64,000 bases of DNA. Source: JAVVWB01 sp036652335 (GTDB lineage Bacteria; Synergistota; Synergistia; Synergistales; Synergistaceae). The stretch covers positions 1 to 64,000 of the forward strand of contig JAVVWB010000005.1 in the NCBI GenBank assembly GCA_036652335.1, in the 5' to 3' direction. The notes under the pieces were generated by a model. It had not been told where the DNA came from. It saw nothing but the letters and a program-made list of their open reading frames with translations, and made no database searches. A program made the translations under genes and the position numbers. Within the stretch, counting starts at the first letter, position 1, and each line of letters opens with the position of its first letter. Below are positions 41,550 to 49,818 of this stretch, piece after piece.

Positions 41550-43349
41550 GTGGCTAATCAAAATGCCATCGCGGGAGTCATCGCAAAAATCTCCGGACCT
41601 CTTGTCGTTGCAAAAGGCATGGCCGGAGCCTGCATGTTTGACGTTGTTCGAGTTGGCAAAGCAGGACTTGTCGGTGAAATAATTGAATTAAAAGATGATA
41701 CTGCATCTGTACAGGTTTACGAAGAAACTTCAGGACTTGCTCCTGGCGAACCTGTTGTAAGCACAGGTGAACCATTGAGCGTTGAGCTTGCACCTGGGCT
41801 AATTGAAGAATTTTTTGACGGAATCCAGCGTCCACTTGAAAGTATCGAAAAGTCTGCTAATAGTCCATATATTCTTCGTGGTATCAGTGTCCCTGCAGTT
41901 AGTAGAACAAGAAAATGGACCTTTGAACCTAGTGCTAATGTAGGTGACGAAGTTGCCCCTGGTGATATTATTGGATTAGTAAAAGAAACAGTTCTTGTTG
42001 ATCACAAGATAATGATACCTCACGGGGTTGAGGGAAAGATTAAGACAATTAACAGTGGAGACTTCACAGTTGAAGAAGTAATTGCTGTTGTTACAGACGC
42101 AAAGGGCAATGACCATGAAGTAAAACTTTTACAGAGATGGCCTGTTCGTAAGCCACGTCCAGTTATTAAGAGACTTCCACCTGAAGTTCCTCTTACAACG
42201 GGACAGCGCGTTGTTGACACTTTCTTCCCTATAGCACGTGGTGGTACGGCATGTGTACCTGGACCATTTGGATCAGGTAAGACTGTTATACAGCATCAGC
42301 TTGCAAAATGGGCAGATGCAGAGATAGTTGTCTATATTGGATGTGGAGAACGTGGTAACGAAATGACAGACGTTCTTCTCGAGTTCCCTGAATTGGAAGA
42401 CCCACGTTCTGGACAGCCATTGATGAAGAGAACATTGCTTATAGCAAATACTTCAAATATGCCTGTTGCTGCTCGTGAAGCTTCAATTTACACAGGGATT
42501 ACAATTGCTGAATACTTCCGCGATATGGGCTACTCTGTAGCTCTTATGGCAGACTCAACATCTCGTTGGGCTGAAGCTCTTCGTGAAATGTCTGGACGTC
42601 TTGAAGAAATGCCTGGTGAAGAAGGATACCCAGCTTACCTAGGTACACGTCTTGCAACATTCTATGAAAGAGCCGGTAGAGCAATTTGTTATGGTAAAGA
42701 TAGAAGAGAAGGGGCTGTTTCTGTCATAGGAGCGGTTTCACCTCCAGGTGGTGACCTTTCTGAACCAGTAACACAGAACACACTCCGTGTTACAAAAGTC
42801 TTCTGGGGATTGGATTCACAGCTGGCTTATCAGCGCCACTTCCCTGCCATTAACTGGTTGTCAAGTTACTCACTCTATGCTCCAACACTTGGAGAATATT
42901 GGGATAGTTTCTATGATGGAGAGTGGAGTACATCTCGTACAGAGGCAATGGCAATTCTTGAAGATGAAGATAAACTCAAGGAAATTGTCCGTCTTGTCGG
43001 TATTGATGCTCTATCAAAAGAAGAAAGAATGGTTCTTGAAACTGCAAAGTCAATTCGTGAAGACTTCCTACACCAGAACTCTTTCCATGAAATTGATACA
43101 TACGCATCAATGGACAAACAGTTTAAAATGCTAAGAAACATACTTACATTCCATCATCTTGGTATGCAGGTTCTCGTTCGTGGTGGAATGCTTCGTTCAG
43201 TAATTGACCTTCCAATTCGTGAAGAAATTGCTCGTATGCGTTACGCGGAAGAAAAAGACCTCGCTAAACTTGATGTATTGGAAGATGCAATCAAAACAGA
43301 GCTCGGCAAACTAAGTGCAGCCGGAGGTGATATTGATGACGTTGCCTAA
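41550..43349 (+). CDS. ntpA: V-type ATPase catalytic subunit A
   Basis: The 599-residue catalytic subunit has the Walker A GPFGSGKT at 238-245, the long non-homologous insert before it that marks A subunits, GCGERGNEMTDVL, and the LMADSTSRWAEALREMSGRLEEMPGEEGYPAYL block. The start is a GTG at 41550, 8 bases after GGAGG. Codon use looks cleaner and richer in C-ending codons than in neighbouring operons, as expected for a highly expressed gene. Confidence 0.98.
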   Translation: MANQNAIAGVIAKISGPLVVAKGMAGACMFDVVRVGKAGLVGEIIELKDDTASVQVYEETSGLAPGEPVVSTGEPLSVELAPGLIEEFFDGIQRPLESIEKSANSPYILRGISVPAVSRTRKWTFEPSANVGDEVAPGDIIGLVKETVLVDHKIMIPHGVEGKIKTINSGDFTVEEVIAVVTDAKGNDHEVKLLQRWPVRKPRPVIKRLPPEVPLTTGQRVVDTFFPIARGGTACVPGPFGSGKTVIQHQLAKWADAEIVVYIGCGERGNEMTDVLLEFPELEDPRSGQPLMKRTLLIANTSNMPVAAREASIYTGITIAEYFRDMGYSVALMADSTSRWAEALREMSGRLEEMPGEEGYPAYLGTRLATFYERAGRAICYGKDRREGAVSVIGAVSPPGGDLSEPVTQNTLRVTKVFWGLDSQLAYQRHFPAINWLSSYSLYAPTLGEYWDSFYDGEWSTSRTEAMAILEDEDKLKEIVRLVGIDALSKEERMVLETAKSIREDFLHQNSFHEIDTYASMDKQFKMLRNILTFHHLGMQVLVRGGMLRSVIDLPIREEIARMRYAEEKDLAKLDVLEDAIKTELGKLSAAGGDIDDVA

Positions 43350-44757
43350 GGAGTATAGAACCATATCAAACCTTTCTGGACCTCTTATGATGGTTGAGAA
43401 AATTCAGGATGTAGCATATGATGAACTCGCTGAAATTCGCCTTGCCAATGGTGAAAAGAGAAGAGGTAGAGTTCTTGAAATAGCTGAGGATAAGGCCCTT
43501 GTACAGGTTTACGAAGGAAGTACAGGTATTGACGTAAACTCAACTCAGATCCGTTTCCTTGGTGACGTTCTCAAACTCCCTGTTTCTGGAGATATGCTTG
43601 GTCGTATCTTTAACGGACGTGGAGATGCTATTGACGGTGGAGCACCAATCATTCCAGAAGCACATCTTGATGTAAACGGTAACCCAATGAACCCATTTTC
43701 AAGAGACTTCCCTTCTGAATTTATTCAGACAGGAATCTCAACAATAGACGGAATGAATCCACTTGTTCGTGGCCAAAAGTTGCCTATATTCTCTGGTAGT
43801 GGTATGCCACATAGCCAGATGGCAGCTCAGATTGCTAGACAGGCAACTGTTATCAGTGGACATGCAAACTTCGCTGTTGTCTTTGCTGCAATGGGTATCA
43901 CATTTGAAGAAGCATCTTTCTTTATGGAAGACTTTAGAAAAACAGGTGCTCTCGAACGTACAGTAATGTTTGTTAACCTTGCTGATGACCCTGCAATTGA
44001 ACGTATTTCAACACCTAGACTTGCTCTAACATGTGCTGAATACCTTGCATTTGAAAAGGGCATGCACGTTCTTGTTATCCTTACAGACCTTACAAACTAT
44101 TGCGAAGCACTTCGTGAAATTTCTGCTGCTCGTAAGGAAGTTCCTGGACGTAGAGGATATCCTGGATATCTTTATACTGACCTTGCAACAATGTATGAGC
44201 GTGCCGGAAGATTACGTGGAAAAGAAGGTTCAATAACACAGCTTCCAATTCTAACGATGCCTGAAGATGACAAAACTCACCCAATTCCTGACCTTACAGG
44301 ATACATTACAGAAGGACAGATTATATTGGCTCGTGGATTGCACCGTAAAGGTATCTATCCACCAGTAGACGTTATGCCTTCACTTTCAAGACTTAAAGAT
44401 AAGGGTATTGGTAAGGGTAAAACAAGGGAAGATCACGCAGACCTTATGAATCAGTTGTTTGCTGCATATTCAAGAGGTAAGGAAGCAAAAGAACTTGCTG
44501 TTATTCTCGGTGAAGGTGCTCTTTCAGACGAAGATAAGGCATTTGCAAAGTTTGCGGATCTTTTTGAAGATAAATATGTTCGTCAGGGTGAATACGAGAA
44601 TAGAACAATCGAAGAGACACTACGTCTTGGCTGGGAGCTTCTAACAATTGTACCTGTAAAGGAACTCAAACGTGTAAGAGACGAGTATATCGAGAAATAT
44701 CTCAACCCACTCTTAGCGTCAAAAGAAGATAATACTCAGACGACAGTAACTGAATAG
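43336..44757 (+). CDS. ntpB: V-type ATPase regulatory subunit B
   Basis: Subunit B alternates with A in the head and has a non-catalytic nucleotide site. The protein of 473 residues shows GMNPLVRGQKLPIFSGSGMPHSQMAAQIARQ (no GKT lysine, as expected for B), MFVNLADDPAIERISTPRLALT, and VPGRRGYPGYLYTDLATMYERAGR. GGAGGTGA precedes the ATG at 43336, which overlaps the ntpA end by 14 bases. The ORF start at 43315 is unsupported. Confidence 0.97.
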   Translation: MTLPKEYRTISNLSGPLMMVEKIQDVAYDELAEIRLANGEKRRGRVLEIAEDKALVQVYEGSTGIDVNSTQIRFLGDVLKLPVSGDMLGRIFNGRGDAIDGGAPIIPEAHLDVNGNPMNPFSRDFPSEFIQTGISTIDGMNPLVRGQKLPIFSGSGMPHSQMAAQIARQATVISGHANFAVVFAAMGITFEEASFFMEDFRKTGALERTVMFVNLADDPAIERISTPRLALTCAEYLAFEKGMHVLVILTDLTNYCEALREISAARKEVPGRRGYPGYLYTDLATMYERAGRLRGKEGSITQLPILTMPEDDKTHPIPDLTGYITEGQIILARGLHRKGIYPPVDVMPSLSRLKDKGIGKGKTREDHADLMNQLFAAYSRGKEAKELAVILGEGALSDEDKAFAKFADLFEDKYVRQGEYENRTIEETLRLGWELLTIVPVKELKRVRDEYIEKYLNPLLASKEDNTQTTVTE

Positions 44758-44773
44758 GAAGGGGTGACCTCGA

Positions 44774-45400
44774 ATGGCAAAGGCTCTTAATGTCAACCCT
44801 AACCGTATGGAGCTTTCTAAACTCAAGAAACGCCTTGTTGTAGCCAAACGAGGGCATAAACTGCTGAAAGATAAACAGGATGCTCTTGTTAAAGAATTTC
44901 TTGCAAAAGCTAAGGCTGTTTGGTCTCTTCGTCAAGAGATTGAAAAAGAAATCAGTTCTTGTTATGCTGGTTTCCTTTTAGCCAGGGCTCAAGTTCTTCC
45001 AGAAATGCTAGAACAGACTTTGTTGAATGCAAGCGGAGACATGAAAGTAAATGTAGAGTTCGCTAATATAATGAGTGTTCGTGTCCCGAAGTTTACTTTT
45101 CCTGAACAACCGGTTGAATTAAATTATGGTTTAGGTACCTCCCCCGGAAGTTTAGACGTTGCTTTGGAACAGTTCCTTACGCTTATGCCTAGGCTTGTAT
45201 CTCTTGCAGCTGAAGAAAAAGCATTAAAATCTATGGCGCTTGAGATAGAAAGAACACGTCGTCGTGTTAATGCTCTTGAGCATGTAATGATTCCGTCGTT
45301 CTCAGAAGCTATCCATTCAATTTCCATGAAATTGGAAGAGATGGAAAGATCTACACTATCAAGGTTAATGATAATAAAAGAAATAGTACGTTCTCATTAA
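44774..45400 (+). CDS. ntpD: V-type ATPase central shaft subunit D
   Basis: Subunit D is the coiled-coil shaft turning inside the A3B3 head. The 208-residue protein has NPNRMELSKLKKRLVVAKRGHKLLKDK near the start and IERTRRRVNALEHVMIPSFSEAIHSISMKLEEMER near the end, the two strands of the shaft. AAGGGGTGACC precedes the ATG. It is the last gene of the operon and is followed at once by a terminator. Confidence 0.96.
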   Translation: MAKALNVNPNRMELSKLKKRLVVAKRGHKLLKDKQDALVKEFLAKAKAVWSLRQEIEKEISSCYAGFLLARAQVLPEMLEQTLLNASGDMKVNVEFANIMSVRVPKFTFPEQPVELNYGLGTSPGSLDVALEQFLTLMPRLVSLAAEEKALKSMALEIERTRRRVNALEHVMIPSFSEAIHSISMKLEEMERSTLSRLMIIKEIVRSH

Positions 45401-45404
45401 AAAA

Positions 45405-45433
45405 AGTCGGTCACTAAGTGACCGACTTTTTTT
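45405..45433 (+). terminator. rho-independent terminator of the V-type ATPase operon
   Basis: AGTCGGTCAC and its complement form a 10-bp stem with loop TAA followed by seven T, 5 bases after the ntpD stop. Confidence 0.93.
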
Positions 45434-45457
45434 ATTTTTGATGTATTAAAAATAGAC

Positions 45458-45481
45458 AAAAAAAAGAGCCTAAAAGGCTCT
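45458..45481 (-). terminator. rho-independent terminator of tRNA-Pro
   Basis: Minus strand AGAGCC, loop TTTTA, GGCTCT followed by a run of T. It begins about 12 bases after the tRNA-Pro CCA. Confidence 0.9.
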
Positions 45482-45492
45482 AAATAAACAAA

Positions 45493-45570
45493 TGGTCGGG
45501 ATGGTCGGATTCGAACCGACGACCCCCTGCTCCCAAAGCAGGTACGCTAACCAGACTGCGCTACATCCCG
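45493..45570 (-). tRNA. tRNA-Pro (TGG)
   Basis: On the minus strand CGGGATG pairs with CATCCCG, the anticodon stem CCTGC/GCAGG encloses TTTGGGA with anticodon TGG, and CCA is encoded. It lies just downstream of the methyltransferase-like gene on the same strand, with its own promoter. Confidence 0.96.
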
Positions 45571-45579
45571 GACTAAGAA

Positions 45580-45607
45580 ATTATATCATGTTTTTAAGAA
45601 ATGTGAA
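45580..45607 (-). promoter_or_regulatory. promoter of tRNA-Pro
   Basis: Minus strand TTCACA (plus 45602-45607), 16-base spacer, TATAAT (plus 45580-45585), placed about 10 bases before the tRNA. It lies in the 52-base gap after the methyltransferase-like gene. Confidence 0.8.
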
Positions 45608-45622
45608 GACCCTTTCGTGAAA

Positions 45623-47821
45623 TTAGTTATTATTTATATATTTAATTTCTGATGGTAAGAGTTTATAGAGCGAAAAAACTAAAGAGTTTATTTCTTTTTC
45701 TTTTGAATAAATCTGTTCCTTATATGATGTGCTTTTTGAGAGGGCATACATATCATGCAAAGATGATAGCTCTTTTGATATATCAGCAATCTTCATTCTT
45801 AACTCTTTGTTCTTCTTACTCGTTTTAGAAATATTTTTAATGGGCATATTTCCAAGTATTGTAGCTGAAAGTTCATAATGATCGTTTAATAATTGTTTTG
45901 CAATATGTCTAAAATAAAAATCAAATAATGATGAATTTAATAAACCTAATATAAAAAAGTCATCACAACCAATTATAAGAGTTTTATCATTAGATAGAGA
46001 AAGAGAAGAATCCATCGTTGCCGATAATTTCTTCACAATCATAGGACAAATAATCTTAGTTTTTGAGAAATAATTATAATATTTGCAAGAGCGAAGCTCC
46101 CACCAATAATCCCCTTTGTCGCTTCTGATAGTTGCTTGTTTCTCATGTTGTGATAAATGAGACATAATAGATGGAAAATTTTTTGTAATCCATTCACAAG
46201 CATCCATATCACCGCAATTGGTGTTCGTATATCCCTTAGGAAAAGCAATGAGATATTTTGTATTTATGGGCGATAGGTATCTTTTAATCTCTCTCCCGGA
46301 TAGGAATTTATGTATGATATCTTTTACATTGATATAACTTGAAGATAATTTTTCATATGTATTTTTATCAACAACAAAAGCTTTGTTTAAACCAGTAAGT
46401 ATTCCTCTAAATATTTTGTTATCAGTATATTCATATAAAGACACTGAATTAGATTTTATCTTAGAAATAATTTTATCTGCAATGTTGTCGTTGAAGAGCC
46501 AGGAATCATTAGTCAAAAGGTCTGGGTTAATTTTAAAATGAGAAACTACTTCTTCTTCTCCCTCAAATAGTCCACTTCTGCTAAAGGTAAATTTCTCTGT
46601 TATTGGTGAATTTTTAACTATTAACCGAGATATTGAATTTGAGATACTAGGTGACGTCGAAGCAATATCTAATATATTTAATGAAATAATGCTTTTAGTT
46701 AGCAAGAAACTTCTAATAGAAGAACCGTATTTGGAGGTCATCCAGCGGTCTGTTGTTATTGAAGAGAAAATTCCATTCTGTTTTAAAAGAGAGAAAGCTC
46801 GTTCAATATAGTAACAATACAGATCGGGGTTGCTTTTATACGAGCTAAATTTATCAAAAGCATTTTTTATAGATGAAAATCTTTCAAACCTAACGTGTGG
46901 AGGTAGTGTAATAATTAAATCAAAAACGTGTGTGTTAAATAAATTTGATGTTAAAATATTTCCGCAGTAAGAATTAAATTTGACTGTGCAATCAAAATTA
47001 ACCATAGCCAATAACTCAAGTTTTACTAATAGCAATTTGTCCTGTGAAAAATTTGTAAAGTATAATGTATTAGAAAAGAAATTCTTAATAATATTTTTTT
47101 TAGACAAATGAAACTGGGGGGGCATGTAAGAATTAATCTTCATTCTATACTTTATAACTAAATCTTCTAGAGAGAGAATTAGGCTAGTTGTCTCTGCATA
47201 TATATCACAAAAGGTAAAGTTGCTAAGGAGTGCATCAATTTCCTTTAGCTTACTCTTTATTTGTGTATCATCAAATAAAAGATATTCATCAGAAAAAAAC
47301 GAATCAACGTCATGAATAGATAAGTTTAGCCTATCTGATATAAAAAGGTTAAGTGCATTTTTACACGTAGAGTTAATGATGGAGTTAGGTATCGCTATTA
47401 CAGGTGTTACAGGAGAAGTTATAAAATATTCGATGTCAGGTTCTTGGGGTACTGGAGAAGTGACAAGAGCAAAAACTGCATCTAAAGAATTCATTTTCAT
47501 ATAGTAAAAAACGAACTCTTCAAATAAAGATGAGTTTATTTCTAATTTAGAATTGATAGTTGATTTGATAATGAGAAATTCTATAGTAGGTTTATTGGTG
47601 TCTAGTCCAACATAATTTCCTTCAACTTTTAATGAAGATATTATATCCTTGTATTTGCTGGGAATAAATAGACCTGAATGTACACGCTTATATTTTGTAT
47701 CAAGTTGTGGAAAAACTTTAAGACACTTATTTAAGAAATCCTCTGTATTGGATGATTGATGTTTTTCAGAAACAGACTTGTGTATTATATATTTATTTGC
47801 AACAAGAACGGAAGGCATCAT
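45623..47821 (-). CDS. type IIG (Eco57I/TaqI-like) DNA methyltransferase homologue with degenerate catalytic motifs
   Basis: An intact 732-residue frame with the layout of a single-chain restriction-modification enzyme. Residues about 255-375 align with an adenine-N6 methyltransferase core (NTLYFTNFSQDKLLLVKLELL, YCGNIL, then FDLIIT), but the catalytic NPPY is L306PPH309 and no DPACGSG-like SAM loop is present upstream. Residues about 465-660 look like a TaqI-type target-recognition domain (IFRGILTGLNKAFVVD, FLSGREIKRYL, DYWWELRSC, LGLLNSSLFDFYF). The N-terminal 150 residues may be a nuclease remnant; no clear PD-(D/E)XK triad was found. Probably binds DNA without methylating it. A TATAAT lies upstream (plus 47863-47868). 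Confidence 0.7.
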   Translation of the reverse strand: MMPSVLVANKYIIHKSVSEKHQSSNTEDFLNKCLKVFPQLDTKYKRVHSGLFIPSKYKDIISSLKVEGNYVGLDTNKPTIEFLIIKSTINSKLEINSSLFEEFVFYYMKMNSLDAVFALVTSPVPQEPDIEYFITSPVTPVIAIPNSIINSTCKNALNLFISDRLNLSIHDVDSFFSDEYLLFDDTQIKSKLKEIDALLSNFTFCDIYAETTSLILSLEDLVIKYRMKINSYMPPQFHLSKKNIIKNFFSNTLYFTNFSQDKLLLVKLELLAMVNFDCTVKFNSYCGNILTSNLFNTHVFDLIITLPPHVRFERFSSIKNAFDKFSSYKSNPDLYCYYIERAFSLLKQNGIFSSITTDRWMTSKYGSSIRSFLLTKSIISLNILDIASTSPSISNSISRLIVKNSPITEKFTFSRSGLFEGEEEVVSHFKINPDLLTNDSWLFNDNIADKIISKIKSNSVSLYEYTDNKIFRGILTGLNKAFVVDKNTYEKLSSSYINVKDIIHKFLSGREIKRYLSPINTKYLIAFPKGYTNTNCGDMDACEWITKNFPSIMSHLSQHEKQATIRSDKGDYWWELRSCKYYNYFSKTKIICPMIVKKLSATMDSSLSLSNDKTLIIGCDDFFILGLLNSSLFDFYFRHIAKQLLNDHYELSATILGNMPIKNISKTSKKNKELRMKIADISKELSSLHDMYALSKSTSYKEQIYSKEKEINSLVFSLYKLLPSEIKYINNN

Positions 47822-47915
47822 CTACAACCTCATCTTCATAATAATATGAAATTAATATATTGATTATATACCAATCTTTACTTGCAATAAAGCGAATAAA
47901 ATGGCGAGAAGCCTC

Positions 47916-47944
47916 TTGACAAAAGATAAAAACAGGTATATTAT
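47916..47944 (+). promoter_or_regulatory. promoter of tRNA-Gly (TCC)
   Basis: TTGACA at 47916-47921, a 17-base spacer and TATTAT at 47939-47944, about 14 bases before the tRNA. A near-consensus stable-RNA promoter. Confidence 0.88.
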
Positions 47945-47958
47945 CTACTCCGTTGCAT

Positions 47959-48034
47959 GCGGAAATAGCTCAGCTGGTAGAGCGATGGCCTTCCAAGCCG
48001 TAGGTCGCGGGTCCGAGTCCCGTTTTCCGCTCCA
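47959..48034 (+). tRNA. tRNA-Gly (TCC)
   Basis: GCGGAAA pairs with TTTCCGC, the stem ATGGC/GCCGT (one mismatch-like G-T) holds the loop CTTCCAA with anticodon TCC, and CCA is encoded. It stands alone with its own promoter and terminator. Confidence 0.96.
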
Positions 48035-48044
48035 TATTATGCAT

Positions 48045-48077
48045 TAAGCCCTCGCTCATGGCGTGGGCTTTTTTTGT
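48045..48077 (+). terminator. rho-independent terminator of tRNA-Gly (TCC)
   Basis: AAGCCC and CGC pair with GCG and GGGCTT across one T-T mismatch, followed by a run of T. It starts 11 bases after the tRNA. A TATAAT at 48087-48092 just beyond it may belong to the tilS promoter; no -35 box was seen. Confidence 0.85.
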
Positions 48078-48136
48078 GTTTCAATGTATAATTATGACAC
48101 TTTTACATATAACTTACATAGTTCTGGGGTAAAATT

Positions 48137-49177
48137 ATGGATAACATTGTACAAATTAGAAAGAAAATAAAAGAAACTGCTGTGCGTCAAGGATGGTGGA
48201 ACTCAAGAAAAATTCTTGTTGCTCTCTCTGGTGGGGGCGATTCTGTTGCACTCTTATGGCTTCTAAATAAATTCTATAACGGCAAAATAATTGCTGCACA
48301 TTTAGACCATATGACAAGAAATGGTGAGTCTCATCTTGATGCTCTTTTTGCAAAAAAAATATGTGAAGAGTGGGGAATAGATTTCGTATCAAAAACAGTT
48401 GATATTGAAAAAAATTGCATTAAAGGTGAGTCCTTTGAAATGGCTGCAAGAAGAGTGAGATACGAATTCTTTAATGAAATAGCTCGAAAGAATGAAATAG
48501 ATTTTATTTCGATAGGTCATTCAGCGGACGATTTAATAGAAACTCAAATAATGAACTTGTTTAGAGGTACAGGAATTTTAGGATTAAGAGGAATACCTGA
48601 AACAAGAGACAATATAATTAGGCCTATAATAGACTTCAGAAGAGAAGAATTGCGTGATATATTACGTTCTAATAACATCGAGTGGAGAGAAGATTACACT
48701 AACAAAGAAACAGTTTATACCAGAAACAAAATAAGAGAAGAGCTGTTCCCATGGATAAAACAGAATCTTAACCCTAATTTTGAAATATCACTCATTGGTC
48801 TTGCAAAAGAAATTGATGCCGAAACTAAGGAAAAATTGGAGAAAGCAGAGAAGAATCTATCTTCTGTAAACATCGAGATTAAACCAGCAATTGCTACGTG
48901 GGATGCAAAATTATTAAAGCGTTTCTCTGATAACGAACTCAAACAGATGATACGTCTACAGGGAAAGAAGCTTAATTTGCCAGTTCTTTCGAGAAAGAAA
49001 ACTGATATACTATGTGCCCTTATAAAAAAAGAGGGCTGCTGGAGATTTCAATGGGCCTGTGATATAGAAGTTTGCTACTCCTTGAGGGGTATCGGATGGT
49101 TGCATCGCCATAATGTTGAAGAGTCAATAAAAAAAGAAAAAAACAAAAAAGAAATATTACCTTGGTGGGCTATATAG
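48137..49177 (+). CDS. tilS: tRNA(Ile)-lysidine synthetase TilS
   Basis: TilS changes C34 of the CAT-anticodon isoleucine tRNA to lysidine, so it reads AUA. The 346-residue protein has the PP-loop LVALSGGGDSVALLWLL (SGGGDS at 31-36), AAHLDHMTRNGES, and GHSADDLIETQIMNLFRGTGILGLRGI. Its C-terminal part is shorter than in the E. coli enzyme, like the compact forms. It heads the tilS-hpt-ftsH group found in many bacteria. Confidence 0.93.
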   Translation: MDNIVQIRKKIKETAVRQGWWNSRKILVALSGGGDSVALLWLLNKFYNGKIIAAHLDHMTRNGESHLDALFAKKICEEWGIDFVSKTVDIEKNCIKGESFEMAARRVRYEFFNEIARKNEIDFISIGHSADDLIETQIMNLFRGTGILGLRGIPETRDNIIRPIIDFRREELRDILRSNNIEWREDYTNKETVYTRNKIREELFPWIKQNLNPNFEISLIGLAKEIDAETKEKLEKAEKNLSSVNIEIKPAIATWDAKLLKRFSDNELKQMIRLQGKKLNLPVLSRKKTDILCALIKKEGCWRFQWACDIEVCYSLRGIGWLHRHNVEESIKKEKNKKEILPWWAI

Positions 49178-49235
49178 CATTAAATATGTTATTATGTACA
49201 GGCAATTTTACAAAGTTTAACGAGGAGTGTTTGGC

Positions 49236-49775
49236 TTGAATTATAAAATTGGAAGGAATCTGATTTCAAAAGACGAGATTCACAAGAAGGTAGCGGAACT
49301 TGCTGCTGAGATAAGAAGAGATTTTGCCGGTCAAACTTTGATATGTGTTTGTGTCCTTAAAGGAGCTTCTATTTTTTTAGCTGATTTAATAAGGGCAATT
49401 GGTCCAGAAGTTGACATCCAAATGGATTTTTTAGCAATATCATCATATGGTGCATCTACGAAAAGCAGTGGAGTTGTAAAGATACAAAAAGATTTAGGAT
49501 GCGATATTCAAGGTAAAAATGTATTAATAGTAGAAGATATTCTTGATACAGGGCTTTCTTTGGCATATATAAAAGCTCTCTTGTCAGAAAGGAATCCCCA
49601 AACACTCTCTGTCTGTGTTTTGCTTGATAAAGAAGATAGGAGAATAAGGGATACAGAAGTTCAATATAGCGGTTTTAAAATTCCAGATGAATTTGTAATT
49701 GGTTATGGCTTGGATTTTGCAGGGAGATTCCGCCATTTGGAAGATATTTGTATAGCGGAGCCATTTGAAGATTAG
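49236..49775 (+). CDS. hpt: hypoxanthine phosphoribosyltransferase
   Basis: This purine salvage enzyme makes IMP/GMP from hypoxanthine/guanine and PRPP. The PRPP loop VLIVEDILDTGLSLAYI is present near residue 95, with ICVCVLKGASIFLADLIRAI upstream and VIGYGLDFAGRFRHL near the end. GAGGAG at 49222-49227 points to the TTG at 49236 (MNYKIGRNL) rather than the GTG at 49227 that overlaps it. With this start it has 179 residues. It lies between tilS and ftsH, as in Bacillus and relatives. Confidence 0.94.
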   Translation: MNYKIGRNLISKDEIHKKVAELAAEIRRDFAGQTLICVCVLKGASIFLADLIRAIGPEVDIQMDFLAISSYGASTKSSGVVKIQKDLGCDIQGKNVLIVEDILDTGLSLAYIKALLSERNPQTLSVCVLLDKEDRRIRDTEVQYSGFKIPDEFVIGYGLDFAGRFRHLEDICIAEPFED

Positions 49776-49818
49776 GACATAAGTTGAAATAACTTTTCAA
49801 GAGAGGTGCGAATTAAAT

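Noticed and set aside
45623..47821. Active type IIG restriction-modification enzyme
   Set aside because: NPPY is replaced by LPPH, motif I is not visible and no nuclease triad was found; reported instead as degenerate.
45405..48077. tRNA-flanked genomic island around the methyltransferase-like gene
   Set aside because: Two tRNA genes flank it, but there is no integrase, no direct repeat of a tRNA 3' end was seen, and only one gene lies between.
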